64,000 nt of DNA. Source: Achatina immaculata. Taxonomy: Eukaryota > Mollusca > Gastropoda > Stylommatophora > Achatinidae. The notes under the pieces are model-generated. The model was given only the letters and a program-made list of their open reading frames with translations. It did not search any database and had not been told where the DNA came from. The number at the start of each line of letters is the position of its first letter. The stretch's first letter is position 1. This document shows, one piece after another, positions 37,983-49,650 of the stretch. Location: the NCBI GenBank assembly GCA_009760885.1, contig CM019701.1, positions 16,683,975 to 16,747,974 of the forward strand. The letters are read 5' to 3'. The translations under genes and the position numbers were made by a program.

Positions 37983-38778
37983 TTCATTCATTCATTCATT
38001 CATTTATTTATTTACTTGCATGTCCATTGCGGAATTTTGCCTCTCTAACGGTAATCCTGTAGGCCTCTCTGTTGTGAGCAAGATGGCCTGCTGCTGATGC
38101 ATCCATTTGCAGAGCATCAGCAATGTCTTGCAACCATCTTCGCTTTGGTCTTCCTCTCTTTCTTTTTTCCATTATGTACCCTTCCAAGACGGTCTTCTCT
38201 AGATTATCATGACGTTTAATGTGTCCAAAATATTTAAGTTTTCTCTCTTTAATCCTCTTTACTAGCCAGCCTTCTTCAATATTAAGTTCTTGTAGTATGT
38301 ATATATTTGTTCTTTTTTTCCATGATGTTTGAAGAACTCTTCTGTAGTAGCAAAGGCATTTATGTGTTTCTCAGCTGTTTTGTTAAGTGTCCAGGTCTCA
38401 CAGGCATATGTTGCGATGGGAAAGATGCATGCCCCTGAAAATCTTATTTTTGTGATTCTGTTTGTTCCTCTCCACATATTCTTTAGTTGTTGTACTTTCT
38501 GAAGAGCGATAGATGTCCTCCTTTTAATTTCCCTCATCGTATCTCCATTATTTGTTAGTAGTGATACAAGATATTAAAAACTCTCCACTTCTTCTAATTT
38601 TTCCTCATTGATACATATTTCAGCTGCCTTGTTCATTTTGTCAGTTGTCATCAATTTGGTTTTCTTCACATTAAGATAGAGGTTCTGCTCTTCGCTGTTC
38701 TTACGGACTGACATAATTAGTTTTTCTATTCCTTTTTGTGTTGTGGACAGTAAGACTGTGTCATCAGCATATCTAATC
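37983..38778 (-). mobile_element. LINE A partial copy (duplicated fragment)
   Basis: Carries the tail (plus-strand ATTC and ATTT repeats at 37983-38012) through IRYADDTVLLSTTQKGI, where it is cut by the duplication junction. It is the secondary copy of the element at 39634-40926. Frameshifts are present. Confidence 0.9.
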
Positions 38779-40429
38779 TCAGGGTCATAGAACCATGGCC
38801 GATCAATACATTGTTCCACATCGTGTCAGTGTTAGTTAGTGAACTATCACCAAACAACACGTTGTCCCAACTGGTGTCAGGGTTGGTGAACCATGGGCGA
38901 ACAACACATTGTCCCACCTGGTGTCATAGTTAGAGAAACATGGGCGAACAACACATTGTCCCACCTGGTGTCATAGTTAGAGAACCATGGCCGAAGAACA
39001 CATTGTCCCACCTGGTGTCAGGGTTAGATAACCATGACCGAGCAAGACATTGTCCCACCTGATGTCAGGGTTAGTGAACGATGGCCGAGCAAGACATTGT
39101 CCCACCTGATGTCAAGGTTAGTGAATCAAAACTGAACAGCAATGTCCCACCTCTGAATCTGTGCCCGCAGTAACAGGCTCAGCGTACCTACCAGGGCATA
39201 GATCGCTGAACCTCCCTTGGCAGATGAACCTGCTAAAAACCATTGCATGTCTTGCTGCTTGTTTAGCTCCACCCCAGGTCTGCAAAACAAAATTCGACGT
39301 AGCCCACTCCCCGCTTCACTTGAACACCTTCATCTCATTGCTACAGCAACAGCAGCAACAGCAACAGCAACAACAACAACAGCAATAACAACAGCAATAA
39401 CATCAATTACAACAATCTCAACAGTATGTACAAGAACACAACAATAACAACTAGAAAGACAACATCTATCAAAACAAAACAACCACTACAACAACAAACA
39501 ACAGAAAATACAACAATAAACAAAATCCACAAATAATCAGCTGTGAAACAAATAGATCGTGCTGCCTTGCACGCGCAGCAACATACAGGAGACCAAACCT
39601 TGCACTCTCAAATACTTTTATAAACACAAATATTTCATTCATTCATTCATTCATTTATTTATTTACTTGCATGTCCATTGCGGAATTTTGCCTCTCTAAC
39701 GGTAATCCTGTAGGCCTCTCTGTTGTGAGCAAGATGGCCTGCTGCTGATGCATCCATTTGCAGAGCATCAGCAATGTCTTGCAACCATCTTCGCTTTGGT
39801 CTTCCTCTCTTTCTTTTTTCCATTATGTACCCTTCCAAGACGGTCTTCTCTAGATTATCATGACGTTTAATGTGTCCAAAATATTTAAGTTTTCTCTCTT
39901 TAATCCTCTTTACTAGCCAGCCTTCTTCAATATTAAGTTCTTGTAGTATGTATATATTTGTTCTTTTTTTCCATGATGTTTGAAGAACTCTTCTGTAGTA
40001 GCAAAGGCATTTATGTGTTTCTCAGCTGTTTTGTTAAGTGTCCAGGTCTCACAGGCATATGTTGCGATGGGAAAGATGCATGCCCCTGAAAATCTTATTT
40101 TTGTGATTCTGTTTGTTCCTCTCCACATATTCTTTAGTTGTTGTACTTTCTGAAGAGCGATAGATGTCCTCCTTTTAATTTCCCTCATCGTATCTCCATT
40201 ATTTGTTAGTAGTGATACAAGATATTAAAAACTCTCCACTTCTTCTAATTTTTCCTCATTGATACATATTTCAGCTGCCTTGTTCATTTTGTCAGTTGTC
40301 ATCAATTTGGTTTTCTTCACATTAAGATAGAGGTTCTGCTCTTCGCTGTTCTTACGGACTGACATAATTAGTTTTTCTATTCCTTTTTGTGTTGTGGACA
40401 GTAAGACTGTGTCATCAGCATATCTAATC
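38779..40429 (+). repeat. Tandem segmental duplication 2, second copy
   Basis: Direct repeat of 37128-38778 at a constant 1651-bp offset. I found no differences by reading. Confidence 0.93.
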
Positions 40430-40926
40430 TCTGGTATTTCATAACATCCAATTGTTATGGCATCGCAATATTCTTTGTCTATATCTTCTCTAACATTCCT
40501 CATTATATTTTCAGTATACAAGTTAAATAAGTAAGGTGACAATATGCACCCCTGACGGACCCCTTGTTTTATTTCAAACCAAGTTGTTGTTTCATCGTTT
40601 ATTCTTACTACTGCTTGTTGGTCTAGATACAGCAGTGATGTTAATTGTATCAAATGTGTTGGAAATCACATTTTTTCCATTATTTCCCAAAGTGTCTGGT
40701 GTGTACACAATCAAATGTCCATGAGTAGTCGAATAAAGGCTAAATATAGATTCACATTAAACTCTCTGCATTTCTCTATTATTAATTTTATGTTGAATAT
40801 ATGATCTCTTGATCCTCTTCCTTGCCTGAAACCAGCTTGGACCATATTGACTTCTTCCATTTTCTTACGAAGTCTACCCATTATGATTTTTAACAGAAAT
40901 TTACTGGCATGACTAATCAGGGCAAC
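39634..40926 (-). mobile_element. LINE A, 5'-truncated
   Basis: Runs from ALISHASKFLLKIIMGRLRK in the RT domain to the (AATG)/(AAAT) tail. RT pieces include VQAGFRQGRGSRDHIFN, YLDQQAAVRINDE and IKQGVRQGCILSPYLFNLYT, and the catalytic IRYADDTVLLS. Frameshifts near 40720 and 40215 and in the C-terminal part make it inactive. Its 5' break lies at GTTGCCCTGA, adjoining the array at 40927. Confidence 0.92.
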
Positions 40927-41240
40927 ATTTACATACACACAAACACAAACATTTACATACACACAAACATTTACATACACACAAACACAAATATTTACAT
41001 AAACACAAATATTTACATACACACAAACATTTACATACACACAAACACAAACGCTTACATAAACACAAACATTCACATACACAGAAATATTTACATACAC
41101 AGAAATATTTACATACACACACTTACATACACACAAACACAAACATTTACATACACATAAACACAAACATTTACATAGTCATAAACACAAACACTTGCAT
41201 ACACATAAACACAAACACTTACATTCACACATGCACACAT
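40927..41240 (+). repeat. 20-24 bp CA-rich minisatellite
   Basis: About 15 units around ACACAAACATTTACATAC. Cysteine-rich frames on the minus strand (VCVYVNVCVY) are repeat artefacts. 41241-41520 holds no feature. Confidence 0.9.
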
Positions 41241-41612
41241 GATAGCATACAAAGATGGATGTCGCTGGAACAGTGCTTGTAGAGGACAACAAACATTAAC
41301 TGTAAGACACTGACTTTCAGAAGTTCTTTAGAAACCCCATGTCACATTCATTTCTAAAATAGACAAGAAATCTTCTTCATAACGTCTTACAAAATAACCT
41401 AAACAATACTTGGAATAAATATCTGTTGTCAGTTTTCTCAACAAAACAAGTATACTCTCAGAATCTTCTCAATTCCCCATTCTATTTTTATCAATCTCCG
41501 TAATTTCTATTTTTTAGTTTTATCACAAAATATTCGGTGTTTCCCAACCTACGTTTATGAGACCTACTGTTTTCTCTGCCATATTCCCATGTCTATGTAC
41601 ACGACAACCCAC

Positions 41613-42128
41613 CTTTGCTGTTGTTGAGGAGTAGGGTTCATCAAAGAGAGCCCATATTTTTGGCTGTATCCTCTGCCAGCAGTTGAGTTCTCCCCTCTTA
41701 TACTCCTCTTCCAAGCCGAACTTCTTCATAATGTCTTCCTCTGTGGGCTTGTCAGTGTCCAGGTCAAGTCGATCCAGGATGGCCAGCACGTCTTGAGTGT
41801 CCCTGTGCTGTGTGTAGGTCATCCAGCAGCAAGGCTCCACCTGGTTCGAGTCCAGTCCCCAGAATTCCAGCTCCTCTTCAAACAGCGGCCCACAAACATC
41901 GGTCGGGTAGTGGAGCTTCCCAGACCGGTAGTAGTTGAGAATCTGAGCAAACACCCCTGGATGTCTGTCAAAAAAGTATTCATTAAGGACAGGGTCGTAG
42001 TTGGCCAGCGCTTCTGTTAAACGGGAGAGACGGGTGGCCGGAATCTTCTTAAGAGTGGCCTTGTAGGTCTCGTGGCGTATACCACCCACGTTAATGATAA
42101 CCCGGTTATCTGTGTCTATGATATTCAT
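41613..42128 (-). CDS. Shaw: Shaw (Kv3/KCNC) channel, first coding exon with T1 domain
   Basis: Encodes residues 1-172, starting ATG in AGAATATG. The T1 (BTB-like) tetramerisation domain spans about 8-105, with [11 protein letters not shown] near its start and the intersubunit zinc motif HX5CX20CC complete: H73, C79, C100, C101. That motif marks non-Shaker Kv families. The T1-S1 linker ends [11 protein letters not shown] at donor AAAG/GTGGGT. Read past the donor, the frame would end at 41523. The exon lies 30.5 kb upstream of the core exon in the direction of transcription. A second, truncated copy sits 1756 bp further upstream at 43423-43884. The role is assembly of Shaw tetramers. The start choice follows the usual Shaw N-terminus, which begins a few residues before the T1 core. 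Confidence 0.96.
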
Positions 42129-42273
42129 ATTCTGTCGTCTGCTTCAACACGAGTTCAAAGTTCAAAGCTTGAAGTTCAAAGTTCACGATCTACATGACAC
42201 AGTTTCTCTACGAAGTCTTGGAATGGACGAAGTAAACATCTAAAACCCACTGAGCCTTACACAGGCGTGCTCT

Positions 42274-42282
42274 GTATATATC
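42274..42282 (-). promoter_or_regulatory. Possible TATA element upstream of Shaw
   Basis: The minus strand reads GGATATATACAGAG about 150 bases before the Shaw ATG, with no intervening coding sequence. The spacing would allow a short 5' UTR. An alternative is a 5' UTR intron: CTTCAG/GTAAAC occurs at about 42612-42620 and could be a donor. The same element is duplicated at 44030-44038. Confidence 0.25.
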
Positions 42283-42314
42283 CATGTTGTAGCAGTCTTC
42301 CTCGTACACGAAAG

Positions 42315-42590
42315 CAACAAGGTGGCTGTTTGGAGCAGTCTTGAAGGTCGCTGTGTGGAGCAATCTTGAAGGTCGCTGTGTGGAGCAGTCTTGGAGGTCG
42401 CTGTTTGGAGCAGTCTTGAAGGTCGCTGTGTGGAGCAGTCTTGGAGGTCGCTGTGTGTAGCAGTCTTGGAGGTGACTGTTTGGAGCAGTCTTGAAGGTCG
42501 CTGTTTGGAGCAGTCTTGAAGGTCGCTGTTTGGAGCAGTCTTGAAGGTCGCTGTTTGGAGCAGTCTTGAAGGTCTTGAAAGTCGCTGTTT
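42315..42590 (-). repeat. 25-bp minisatellite beside the Shaw 5' end
   Basis: About 11 copies of GGAGCAGTCTTGAAGGTC plus GCTGTTT or GCTGTGT. It sits within 200-470 bp upstream of the Shaw start codon and is copied at 44071-44346. Confidence 0.93.
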
Positions 42591-43422
42591 AGAGAAATCT
42601 TAGATTTGTTTGTTTACCTGAAGAAGAAATAAAAATGAAATATTATAGATTTATTTAGGTGTAACTTTTCTTATGAAGCGTAGACGGAATGGTGGAGAAT
42701 TAAACTAGATACAATATTACTACTACTACTACTAATAATAATAATAATAACAACAATAATAAAAACAATAATGCAAATTAACTGAAGCCATCACTTATTT
42801 ACTGAATAAGTAAATGTATTGAGCACACACATTGTATGACTTGTTTAAAAAATGAACGGACATAGAGGCAGGTCAAAAGAGAAGATAACAACTAGATTTT
42901 TACCACAATCCTGAAGCGCCATTTTTCTGTAAGACCTTAGTGATTCAGAAGTATAACATGACACTGAAGGATCAAACTGATGTTCCGAAAAAGAAGAGAT
43001 TTTCTATCACGTTATTTTTAGCCTTATCATGACTATCACGTGACTTTTCTAATCCCTTGGAATCATCTGTCATTTGGAAAGATACAGAAATGTTTGTTTT
43101 GGTGCGTGCTTGAAGGACATGAGGACATAAGGTTGTATTTTCTCTATGGTTTTACTCTGCTTGATCTTGCCAGTTCATGTGGCTGTATTTAGATTCTCCA
43201 TTTCCATTTTTGTACGTTAAGCAGGTTTTGAGGGAGAGCTCAGCTGTCACGACATCCCACCAGAACAGGTCATGCCTGACTGACTAACCATTTCAGAGCA
43301 TTCGATGGTTTATTTTTCTTTGTGTGAGCGTAAGTGTATAGTCCTATTTGTAAACATTATTAAGTGTAGGGTCCTATTTGTAAACATTGACTTGTAACTA
43401 AACAAAAGAAGTTGATGAATAG

Positions 43423-43884
43423 TTATAAAAACTCATGGCGAAATATCAGACAAAAGTTTAGGAAATGATGCTCTCCGAGTTTGGCATTCAAAACTTTTAT
43501 CACTTGCTGGGCGATCTTCCCGCGCTTACAAAAATTTGCCAGCACGTCTTGAGTGTCCCTGTGCTGTGTGTAGGTCATCCAGCAGCAAGGCTCCACCTGG
43601 TTCGAGTCCAGTCCCCAGAATTCCAGCTCCTCTTCAAACAGCGGCCCACAAACATCGGTCGGGTAGTGGAGCTTCCCAGACCGGTAGTAGTTGAGAATCT
43701 GAGCAAACACCCCTGGATGTCTGTCAAAAAAGTATTCATTAAGGACAGGGTCGTAGTTGGCCAGCGCTTCTGTTAAACGGGAGAGACGGGTGGCCGGAAT
43801 CTTCTTAAGAGTGGCCTTGTAGGTCTCGTGGCGTATACCACCCACGTTAATGATAACCCGGTTATCTGTGTCTATGATATTCAT
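43423..43884 (-). pseudogene. Truncated duplicate of the Shaw T1 exon
   Basis: Identical to the first coding exon for codons 1-116, including ATG and the zinc motif HX5CX20CC. At the duplication join it runs into unrelated sequence: after QDVLA come 37 foreign residues ([14 protein letters not shown]...) and a stop at 43423. The T1-S1 linker and the normal splice donor are missing. A GTAAGC donor-like site follows three bases into the foreign part, but use of it would leave phase 1 and not fit the core exon. If transcribed, it would act as an upstream frame or give a T1-only peptide. Confidence 0.85.
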
Positions 43885-45293
43885 ATTCTGTCGTCTGCTT
43901 CAACACGAGTTCAAAGTTCAAAGCTTGAAGTTCAAAGTTCACGATCTACATGACACAGTTTCTCTACGAAGTCTTGGAATGGACGAAGTAAACATCTAAA
44001 ACCCACTGAGCCTTACACAGGCGTGCTCTGTATATATCCATGTTGTAGCAGTCTTCCTCGTACACGAAAGCAACAAGGTGGCTGTTTGGAGCAGTCTTGA
44101 AGGTCGCTGTGTGGAGCAATCTTGAAGGTCGCTGTGTGGAGCAGTCTTGGAGGTCGCTGTTTGGAGCAGTCTTGAAGGTCGCTGTGTGGAGCAGTCTTGG
44201 AGGTCGCTGTGTGTAGCAGTCTTGGAGGTGACTGTTTGGAGCAGTCTTGAAGGTCGCTGTTTGGAGCAGTCTTGAAGGTCGCTGTTTGGAGCAGTCTTGA
44301 AGGTCGCTGTTTGGAGCAGTCTTGAAGGTCTTGAAAGTCGCTGTTTAGAGAAATCTTAGATTTGTTTGTTTACCTGAAGAAGAAATAAAAATGAAATATT
44401 ATAGATTTATTTAGGTGTAACTTTTCTTATGAAGCGTAGACGGAATGGTGGAGAATTAAACTAGATACAATATTACTACTACTACTACTAATAATAATAA
44501 TAATAACAACAATAATAAAAACAATAATGCAAATTAACTGAAGCCATCACTTATTTACTGAATAAGTAAATGTATTGAGCACACACATTGTATGACTTGT
44601 TTAAAAAATGAACGGACATAGAGGCAGGTCAAAAGAGAAGATAACAACTAGATTTTTACCACAATCCTGAAGCGCCATTTTTCTGTAAGACCTTAGTGAT
44701 TCAGAAGTATAACATGACACTGAAGGATCAAACTGATGTTCCGAAAAAGAAGAGATTTTCTATCACGTTATTTTTAGCCTTATCATGACTATCACGTGAC
44801 TTTTCTAATCCCTTGGAATCATCTGTCATTTGGAAAGATACAGAAATGTTTGTTTTGGTGCGTGCTTGAAGGACATGAGGACATAAGGTTGTATTTTCTC
44901 TATGGTTTTACTCTGCTTGATCTTGCCAGTTCATGTGGCTGTATTTAGATTCTCCATTTCCATTTTTGTACGTTAAGCAGGTTTTGAGGGAGAGCTCAGC
45001 TGTCACGACATCCCACCAGAACAGGTCATGCCTGACTGACTAACCATTTCAGAGCATTCGATGGTTTATTTTTCTTTGTGTGAGCGTAAGTGTATAGTCC
45101 TATTTGTAAACATTATTAAGTGTAGGGTCCTATTTGTAAACATTGACTTGTAACTAAACAAAAGAAGTTGATGAATAGTTATAAAAACTCATGGCGAAAT
45201 ATCAGACAAAAGTTTAGGAAATGATGCTCTCCGAGTTTGGCATTCAAAACTTTTATCACTTGCTGGGCGATCTTCCCGCGCTTACAAAAATTT
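43538..45293 (+). repeat. Tandem segmental duplication 3, second copy
   Basis: Direct repeat of 41782-43537 with a constant 1756-bp offset; I found no differences by reading. The join is AAAAATTT/GCCAGCACG, where the original contexts are AAAAATTTTAAATC and GATGGCCAGC; there is no shared homology beyond a base or two. Confidence 0.95.
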
Positions 45294-45637
45294 TAAATCT
45301 TGTTTATGTTTTCATCATTGATACAAGCTGTCTACAAGGTGATCACAGATAACCACAAACCATTGTCCTTGCACACAAGACATCGAGACACAGAATGTAA
45401 CTGGCAAAAATGAAATGGGTGAACTTGAGACCGGTTCTGACTGGATCTGACTGGATCTGACTGGATCACTACTTCATGGTACTTCTTATTTCACGACACC
45501 TATGAATTATGTTTCAAGTTCAAGGGCATGATCGCCCTTGATAGCTTTAACAAAGACCTGAAACAAGCAAATCCCACATAGATTTATGTTATACTACAGC
45601 CTGTTCTAGTTATAGCAAAACCAGCTCCAGTAATGGG

Positions 45638-45872
45638 CAGTGGTTCTTAACCTTTTCTGACCATGGGCCTCTTTCCTGTCGGAAAACAGATGTGGACCCC
45701 TTTCTGTCTGAGAACAGCTCTGGGTCTCGCATTAAAAACAAAGCAATAAACACAACCTAGGTGATGCTAAGAGTTTTTAACAAATAGATTCAGTTCATTT
45801 GCTGGTTCACAGACCGCCAAAAATCCTGCCGTGGTCCTCTTTGGGTCCATGGAAAACAGTTAAGAGCCAGTG
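45638..45872 (+). mobile_element. hAT-like MITE, 235 bp
   Basis: The ends form a terminal inverted repeat: left CAGTGGTTCTTAACCTTTTC, right read inward CACTGGCTCTTAACTGTTTT then CCATGGACC. The CAGTGGTTCTTAACC start is typical of hAT-derived MITEs. Possible imperfect 8-bp target duplication: GTAATGGG on the left and GTAATAGA on the right. There is no coding capacity. Adjacent 45294-45637 is unique sequence with three copies of TCTGACTGGA at about 45436-45465. Confidence 0.72.
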
Positions 45873-45899
45873 TAATAGAGCAATGGAAGTTTCTTTAGA

Positions 45900-46420
45900 T
45901 AGGATAAATGTAGGCCCAGTAAGAAGGTCCCAGTAAGAAAAAATATACGTAGCCTTCACTAAGAAAAATATACCTAGCCTTCAGTAAGAAAAAATATACG
46001 TAGCCTTCAGTAAGAAGATATATACTTAGCCTTCAGTAAGAAAAAATATATGTAGCCCACAGTAATATAAAATATACTTAGTCTTCAGTGAGAAAAAATA
46101 TATGTAGCCCACAGTAAGAAAAAATATACGTAGCCGATAGTAAGAAAAATATGTACGTAGCCTTTAGTAAGAAAAAATATATGTATGCCACAATAAGAAA
46201 AATATACTTATAACCCTGTAAGAAAAATATACTTAGCCTTCAGTAAGAAAATGATATATGTAGGCCCAGTAAGAAAAAATATACGTAGCTCCAAGTAAGA
46301 AAAAATATACGTAGCCTCCCCCAGTAAGAAAAAATATACGTAGCCTTCAGTAAGAAAAAATATGCGTAGCCCACAGTATGAAAAAAATATATGTAGACCC
46401 AATTAGAAAAACATATCGCT
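45900..46420 (+). repeat. 26-bp minisatellite
   Basis: About 19 imperfect copies of AGTAAGAAAAAATATACG plus TAGCCTTC or TAGCCCAC. 46421-46735 has no recognised feature. Confidence 0.9.
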
Positions 46421-46735
46421 GAATGTAACATCCATCTTTCGTTGCTGAGCAATTATTTTCTATTTTGATGCACATCGTCGCTAAAGAGGCATAAATTCCG
46501 AAAAAACAAACATACAAATATACTACCCGGAATTATTTGACAGATAAATAAGAACATTTTGTATAAAAAAAAACAGGACATCTTGCATAAAAACAGGATA
46601 TCTTGTATAAAAACGTGACATCTTGTATATGTATACCAGCAAAGTGATCCTGCTAAGCCTAAAAGTTAGTAGTTTCCACGAAAAATCTGACAAGGATCCA
46701 CCACTAGGAAAATAAGATTAAAACGGGCAAGAGTC

Positions 46736-48262
46736 TCTCCAATGATTGGTGTAGTATTAGAAGCCGTGAGAGAAATTCTCTGGAATAATGGCTGTAGAAT
46801 TTGAAGCCATGAGAGAAAGAGTCTCTTAAATAACAGCTGCAGTATTAGAAGATATAAGAGAAAGAGTCTCTTAAATGACAGCTGTAGTATTAGAAGACAT
46901 AAGAGAAAGAGTCTCTTAAATAACAGCTGTAGTATTAGAAGATATAAGAGAAAGAGTCTCTTAAATAACAGCTGTAGTATTAGAAGATATAAGAGAAAGA
47001 GTCTCTTAAATAACAGCTGTAGTGTTAGAAGACATGAGAGAAAGAGTCTCTTAAATAACAGCTGCAGTATTAGAAGATATAAGAGAAAGAGTCTCTTAAA
47101 TAACAGCTGTAGTATTAGAAGATATAAGAGAAAGAGTCTCTTAAATAACAGCTGTAGTATTAGAAGATATAAGAGAAAGAGTCTCTTAAATAACAGCTGT
47201 AGTATTAGAAGATATAAGAGAAAGAGTCTCTTAAATAACAGCTGTAGTATTAGAAGACATGAGAGAAAGAGTCTCTTAAATAACAGCTGTAGTATTAGAA
47301 GACATGAGAGAAAGAGTCTCTTAAATAACAGCTGTAGTATTAGAAGACATGAGAGAAAGAGTCTCTTAAATGACAGCTGTAGTATTAGAAGACATGAGAG
47401 AAAGAGTCTCTTAAATAACAGCTGTAGTATTAGAGATATAAGAGAAAGAGTCTCTTAAATGACAGCTGTAGTATTAGAAGACATAAGAGAAAGAGTCTCT
47501 TAAATAACAGCTGTAGTATTAGAAGATATAAGAGAAAGAGTCTCTTAAATAACAGCTGTAGTATTAGAAGATATAAGAGAAAGAGTCTCTTAAATAACAG
47601 CTGTAGTGTTAGAAGACATGAGAGAAAGAGTCTCTAAATAACAGCTGCAGTATTAGAAGATATAAGAGAAAGAGTCTCTTAAATAACAGCTGTAGTATTA
47701 GAAGATATAAGAGAAAGAGTCTCTTAAATAACAGCTGTAGTATTAGAAGATATAAGAGAAAGAGTCTCTTAAATAACAGCTGTAGTATTAGAAGATATAA
47801 GAGAAAGAGTCTCTTAAATAACAGCTGTAGTATTAGAAGACATGAGAGAAAGAGTCTCTTAAATAACAGCTGTAGTATTAGAAGACATGAGAGAAAGAGT
47901 CTCTTAAATAACAGCTGTAGTATTAGAAGACATGAGAGAAAGAGTCTCTTAAATGACAGCTGTAGTATTAGAAGACATGAGAGAAAGAGTCTCTTAAATA
48001 ACAGCTGTAGTATTAGAAGACATGAGAGAAAGAGTCTCTTAAATGACAGCTGTAGTATTAGAAGACATGAGAGAAAGAGTCTCTTAAATAACAGCTGTAG
48101 TATTAGAAGACATGAGAGAAAGAGTCTCTTAAATAACAGCTGTAGTATTAGAAGACATGAGAGAAAGAGTCTCTTAAATAACAGCTGTAGTATTAGAAGA
48201 CATGAGAGAAAGAGTCTCTTAAATAACAGCTGTAGTATTAGAAGACATGAGAGAAAGAGTCT
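46736..48262 (-). repeat. 45-bp minisatellite with higher-order copying
   Basis: About 33 copies of a 45-bp unit with core GAGTCTCTTAAATAACAG plus CTGTAGTATTAGAAGACATG. The minus-strand frame of 15-residue repeats (LFLSCLLILQL) is a repeat artefact. Marker variants (GTGTTAGAAG next to GCTGCAGTATT) recur at 47022 and 47607, pointing to a copied block of about 585 bp, 13 units. Confidence 0.94.
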
Positions 48263-48339
48263 TGGTGCATACAAGCAATAATTTCAGCAGTTATCGTTAA
48301 AATTCAGTATTTAATGAGGTAGAACAATTTTATTTTAGA

Positions 48340-49650
48340 GATCTGTTCTATAGCAGATCAGGCAGTAAAATATGTATTGTACAGCAAATCAGACAGTAAA
48401 ATATTTGTTGTATACCAAATCAGACAGTAAAACATTTGTTGTACAGCAAATGAGACAGTAAACATTTGTAGTATAGCAAATCAAACACAGTAAAACTTTT
48501 GTTATATAGCAAATGAGACAGTAAAACATTTGTTTGTGTTAGCAAATCAGACAGCACAACATTTGTTGTATAGTAAATCAGAGAGTAAAACATTTGTAGT
48601 ATAGCAAATCAGACAGTAAAACTTTTGTTGTATAGAAGATGAGACAGTAAAACATTTGTTTTATAGCACATCAGAGAGTAAAACATGTTTTGTATAGCAA
48701 ATGAGGCAGTAAAACATTTGTTGTATAGCAAATCAGACAGTGAAAATGAGGAAGACCTAGACTTACTTGGAGAAGAGAAATTATGACAGTGCTCAGAGAC
48801 AAAGGATACACATGGAAGGAAGCAGAGAATAATTCCAAGAACAGGGATGACTGGAGAGCCTTTATCCGTGGTCTATGCTCTCAAGGGAGTGAAAGGCGAT
48901 GATGATGATGAAGAAATCAGACAGTGAAATATTCGTTGTAGAACAAATCAGACAGTAAAACATTTGTTGTGTAGGAAATCAGACAGTAAAACCTTTGCTG
49001 TATAGCAAATCAGAGAGTAAAACATTTGCTGTCTAACAAATCAGACAGTATGGCAGTTGCTGCATTGCAAATTAGGCAGTAAGCCGTTTGTTGTATAACA
49101 AATCAGACAAGAAAATATTTGTTGCACATGAAATCAGACAATGCGTCAGATGTTGTATGGAAAATCAGACAGGAAGTCAGCTGTTGTATAGCTAATCAGA
49201 CGGTATGTTAGTTGTTGTATAGCTCATTAGACAGTAAGTCAGTTGTATAGGAAATCAGACAGTAAAACATTTGTTGTAGAGGAAATCAGACAGTAAAATA
49301 TTTGTTGTATAGTGAATCAGATTGTAAACCATTTGTGTATAGCAAATGTGACAGGAAAACATTTGTTGTATAGCAAATCAGACAGTAAAACATTTGTTGT
49401 ATAGGAAAACAGACAGTGCATTACTCGTATAGCAAATCGGAAAGTAAAACATTTGTTGTACAGGAAATCAGACAGTGCATCAGTAAGTCAGTTGTTGTAT
49501 AGTGAATCAGACAGTGGTCGGTTGTTGTATAGCAAATCAGACAGTACGTCAGTTGTTGTACAGGAAATCAGACAGTACGTCAGTTATTGTATAGTAAATC
49601 AGAAAGTACGTCGGTTGTTGTATAGGAAATCAGACAGTAGGTCAGTTTAG
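48340..49650 (+). repeat. 31-bp minisatellite, interrupted by LINE H
   Basis: About 35 diverged copies of CAGACAGTAAAACATTTG plus TTGTATAGCAAAT. It is split by a retrotransposed fragment at 48746-48913. Confidence 0.92.
48746..48913 (+). mobile_element. LINE H 3' fragment with 16-bp target duplication
   Basis: A 168-bp insertion coding for the last 50 or so residues of a non-LTR retrotransposon: GRPRLTWRREIMTVLRDKG, then TWKEAENNSKNRDDWRAFI, RGLCSQGSERR and stop. The TGA stop is the first unit of the (TGA)n tail. Both sides carry AAATCAGACAGTGAAA (48730-48745, 48914-48929). That word has TGAAA where the surrounding array usually has TAAAA, so it is a true target duplication and not array background. 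Confidence 0.88.

Larger units (their letters stand above)
37128..38778 (+). repeat. Tandem segmental duplication 2, first copy
   Basis: A 1651-bp block containing part of the 47-bp array, a CAG/CAA-rich stretch, and the 3' part of a LINE A copy. It is repeated at 38779-40429. The junction joins LINE A sequence TCTAATCTC to array sequence AGGGTCATAG, with only TC shared, consistent with little or no homology at the join. Confidence 0.93.
41782..43537 (+). repeat. Tandem segmental duplication 3, first copy
   Basis: A 1756-bp block holding codons 1-116 of the Shaw T1 exon, the 5' flank, the 25-bp array, an (ACT)/(AAT) run near 42717-42765 and unique sequence to 43537. The second copy follows directly. 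The gene-proximal copy keeps the full exon because the rest of the exon lies just outside the block. 42600-43420 has no other recognised feature. Confidence 0.95.

Noticed and set aside
40711..41166. Cysteine-rich peptide (VCVYVNVCVY), possible toxin-like frame
   Set aside because: Produced by a CA-rich minisatellite joined to LINE A coding sequence; no signal peptide or cysteine framework.
42150..42260. Additional Shaw coding sequence upstream of the ATG
   Set aside because: No in-frame extension resembling Shaw; short GTTCAAAG repeats and a normal Shaw start make the annotated ATG sufficient.
46736..48274. Leucine-rich 15-residue repeat protein
   Set aside because: 45-bp minisatellite read on the minus strand; variants do not preserve coding preferentially.
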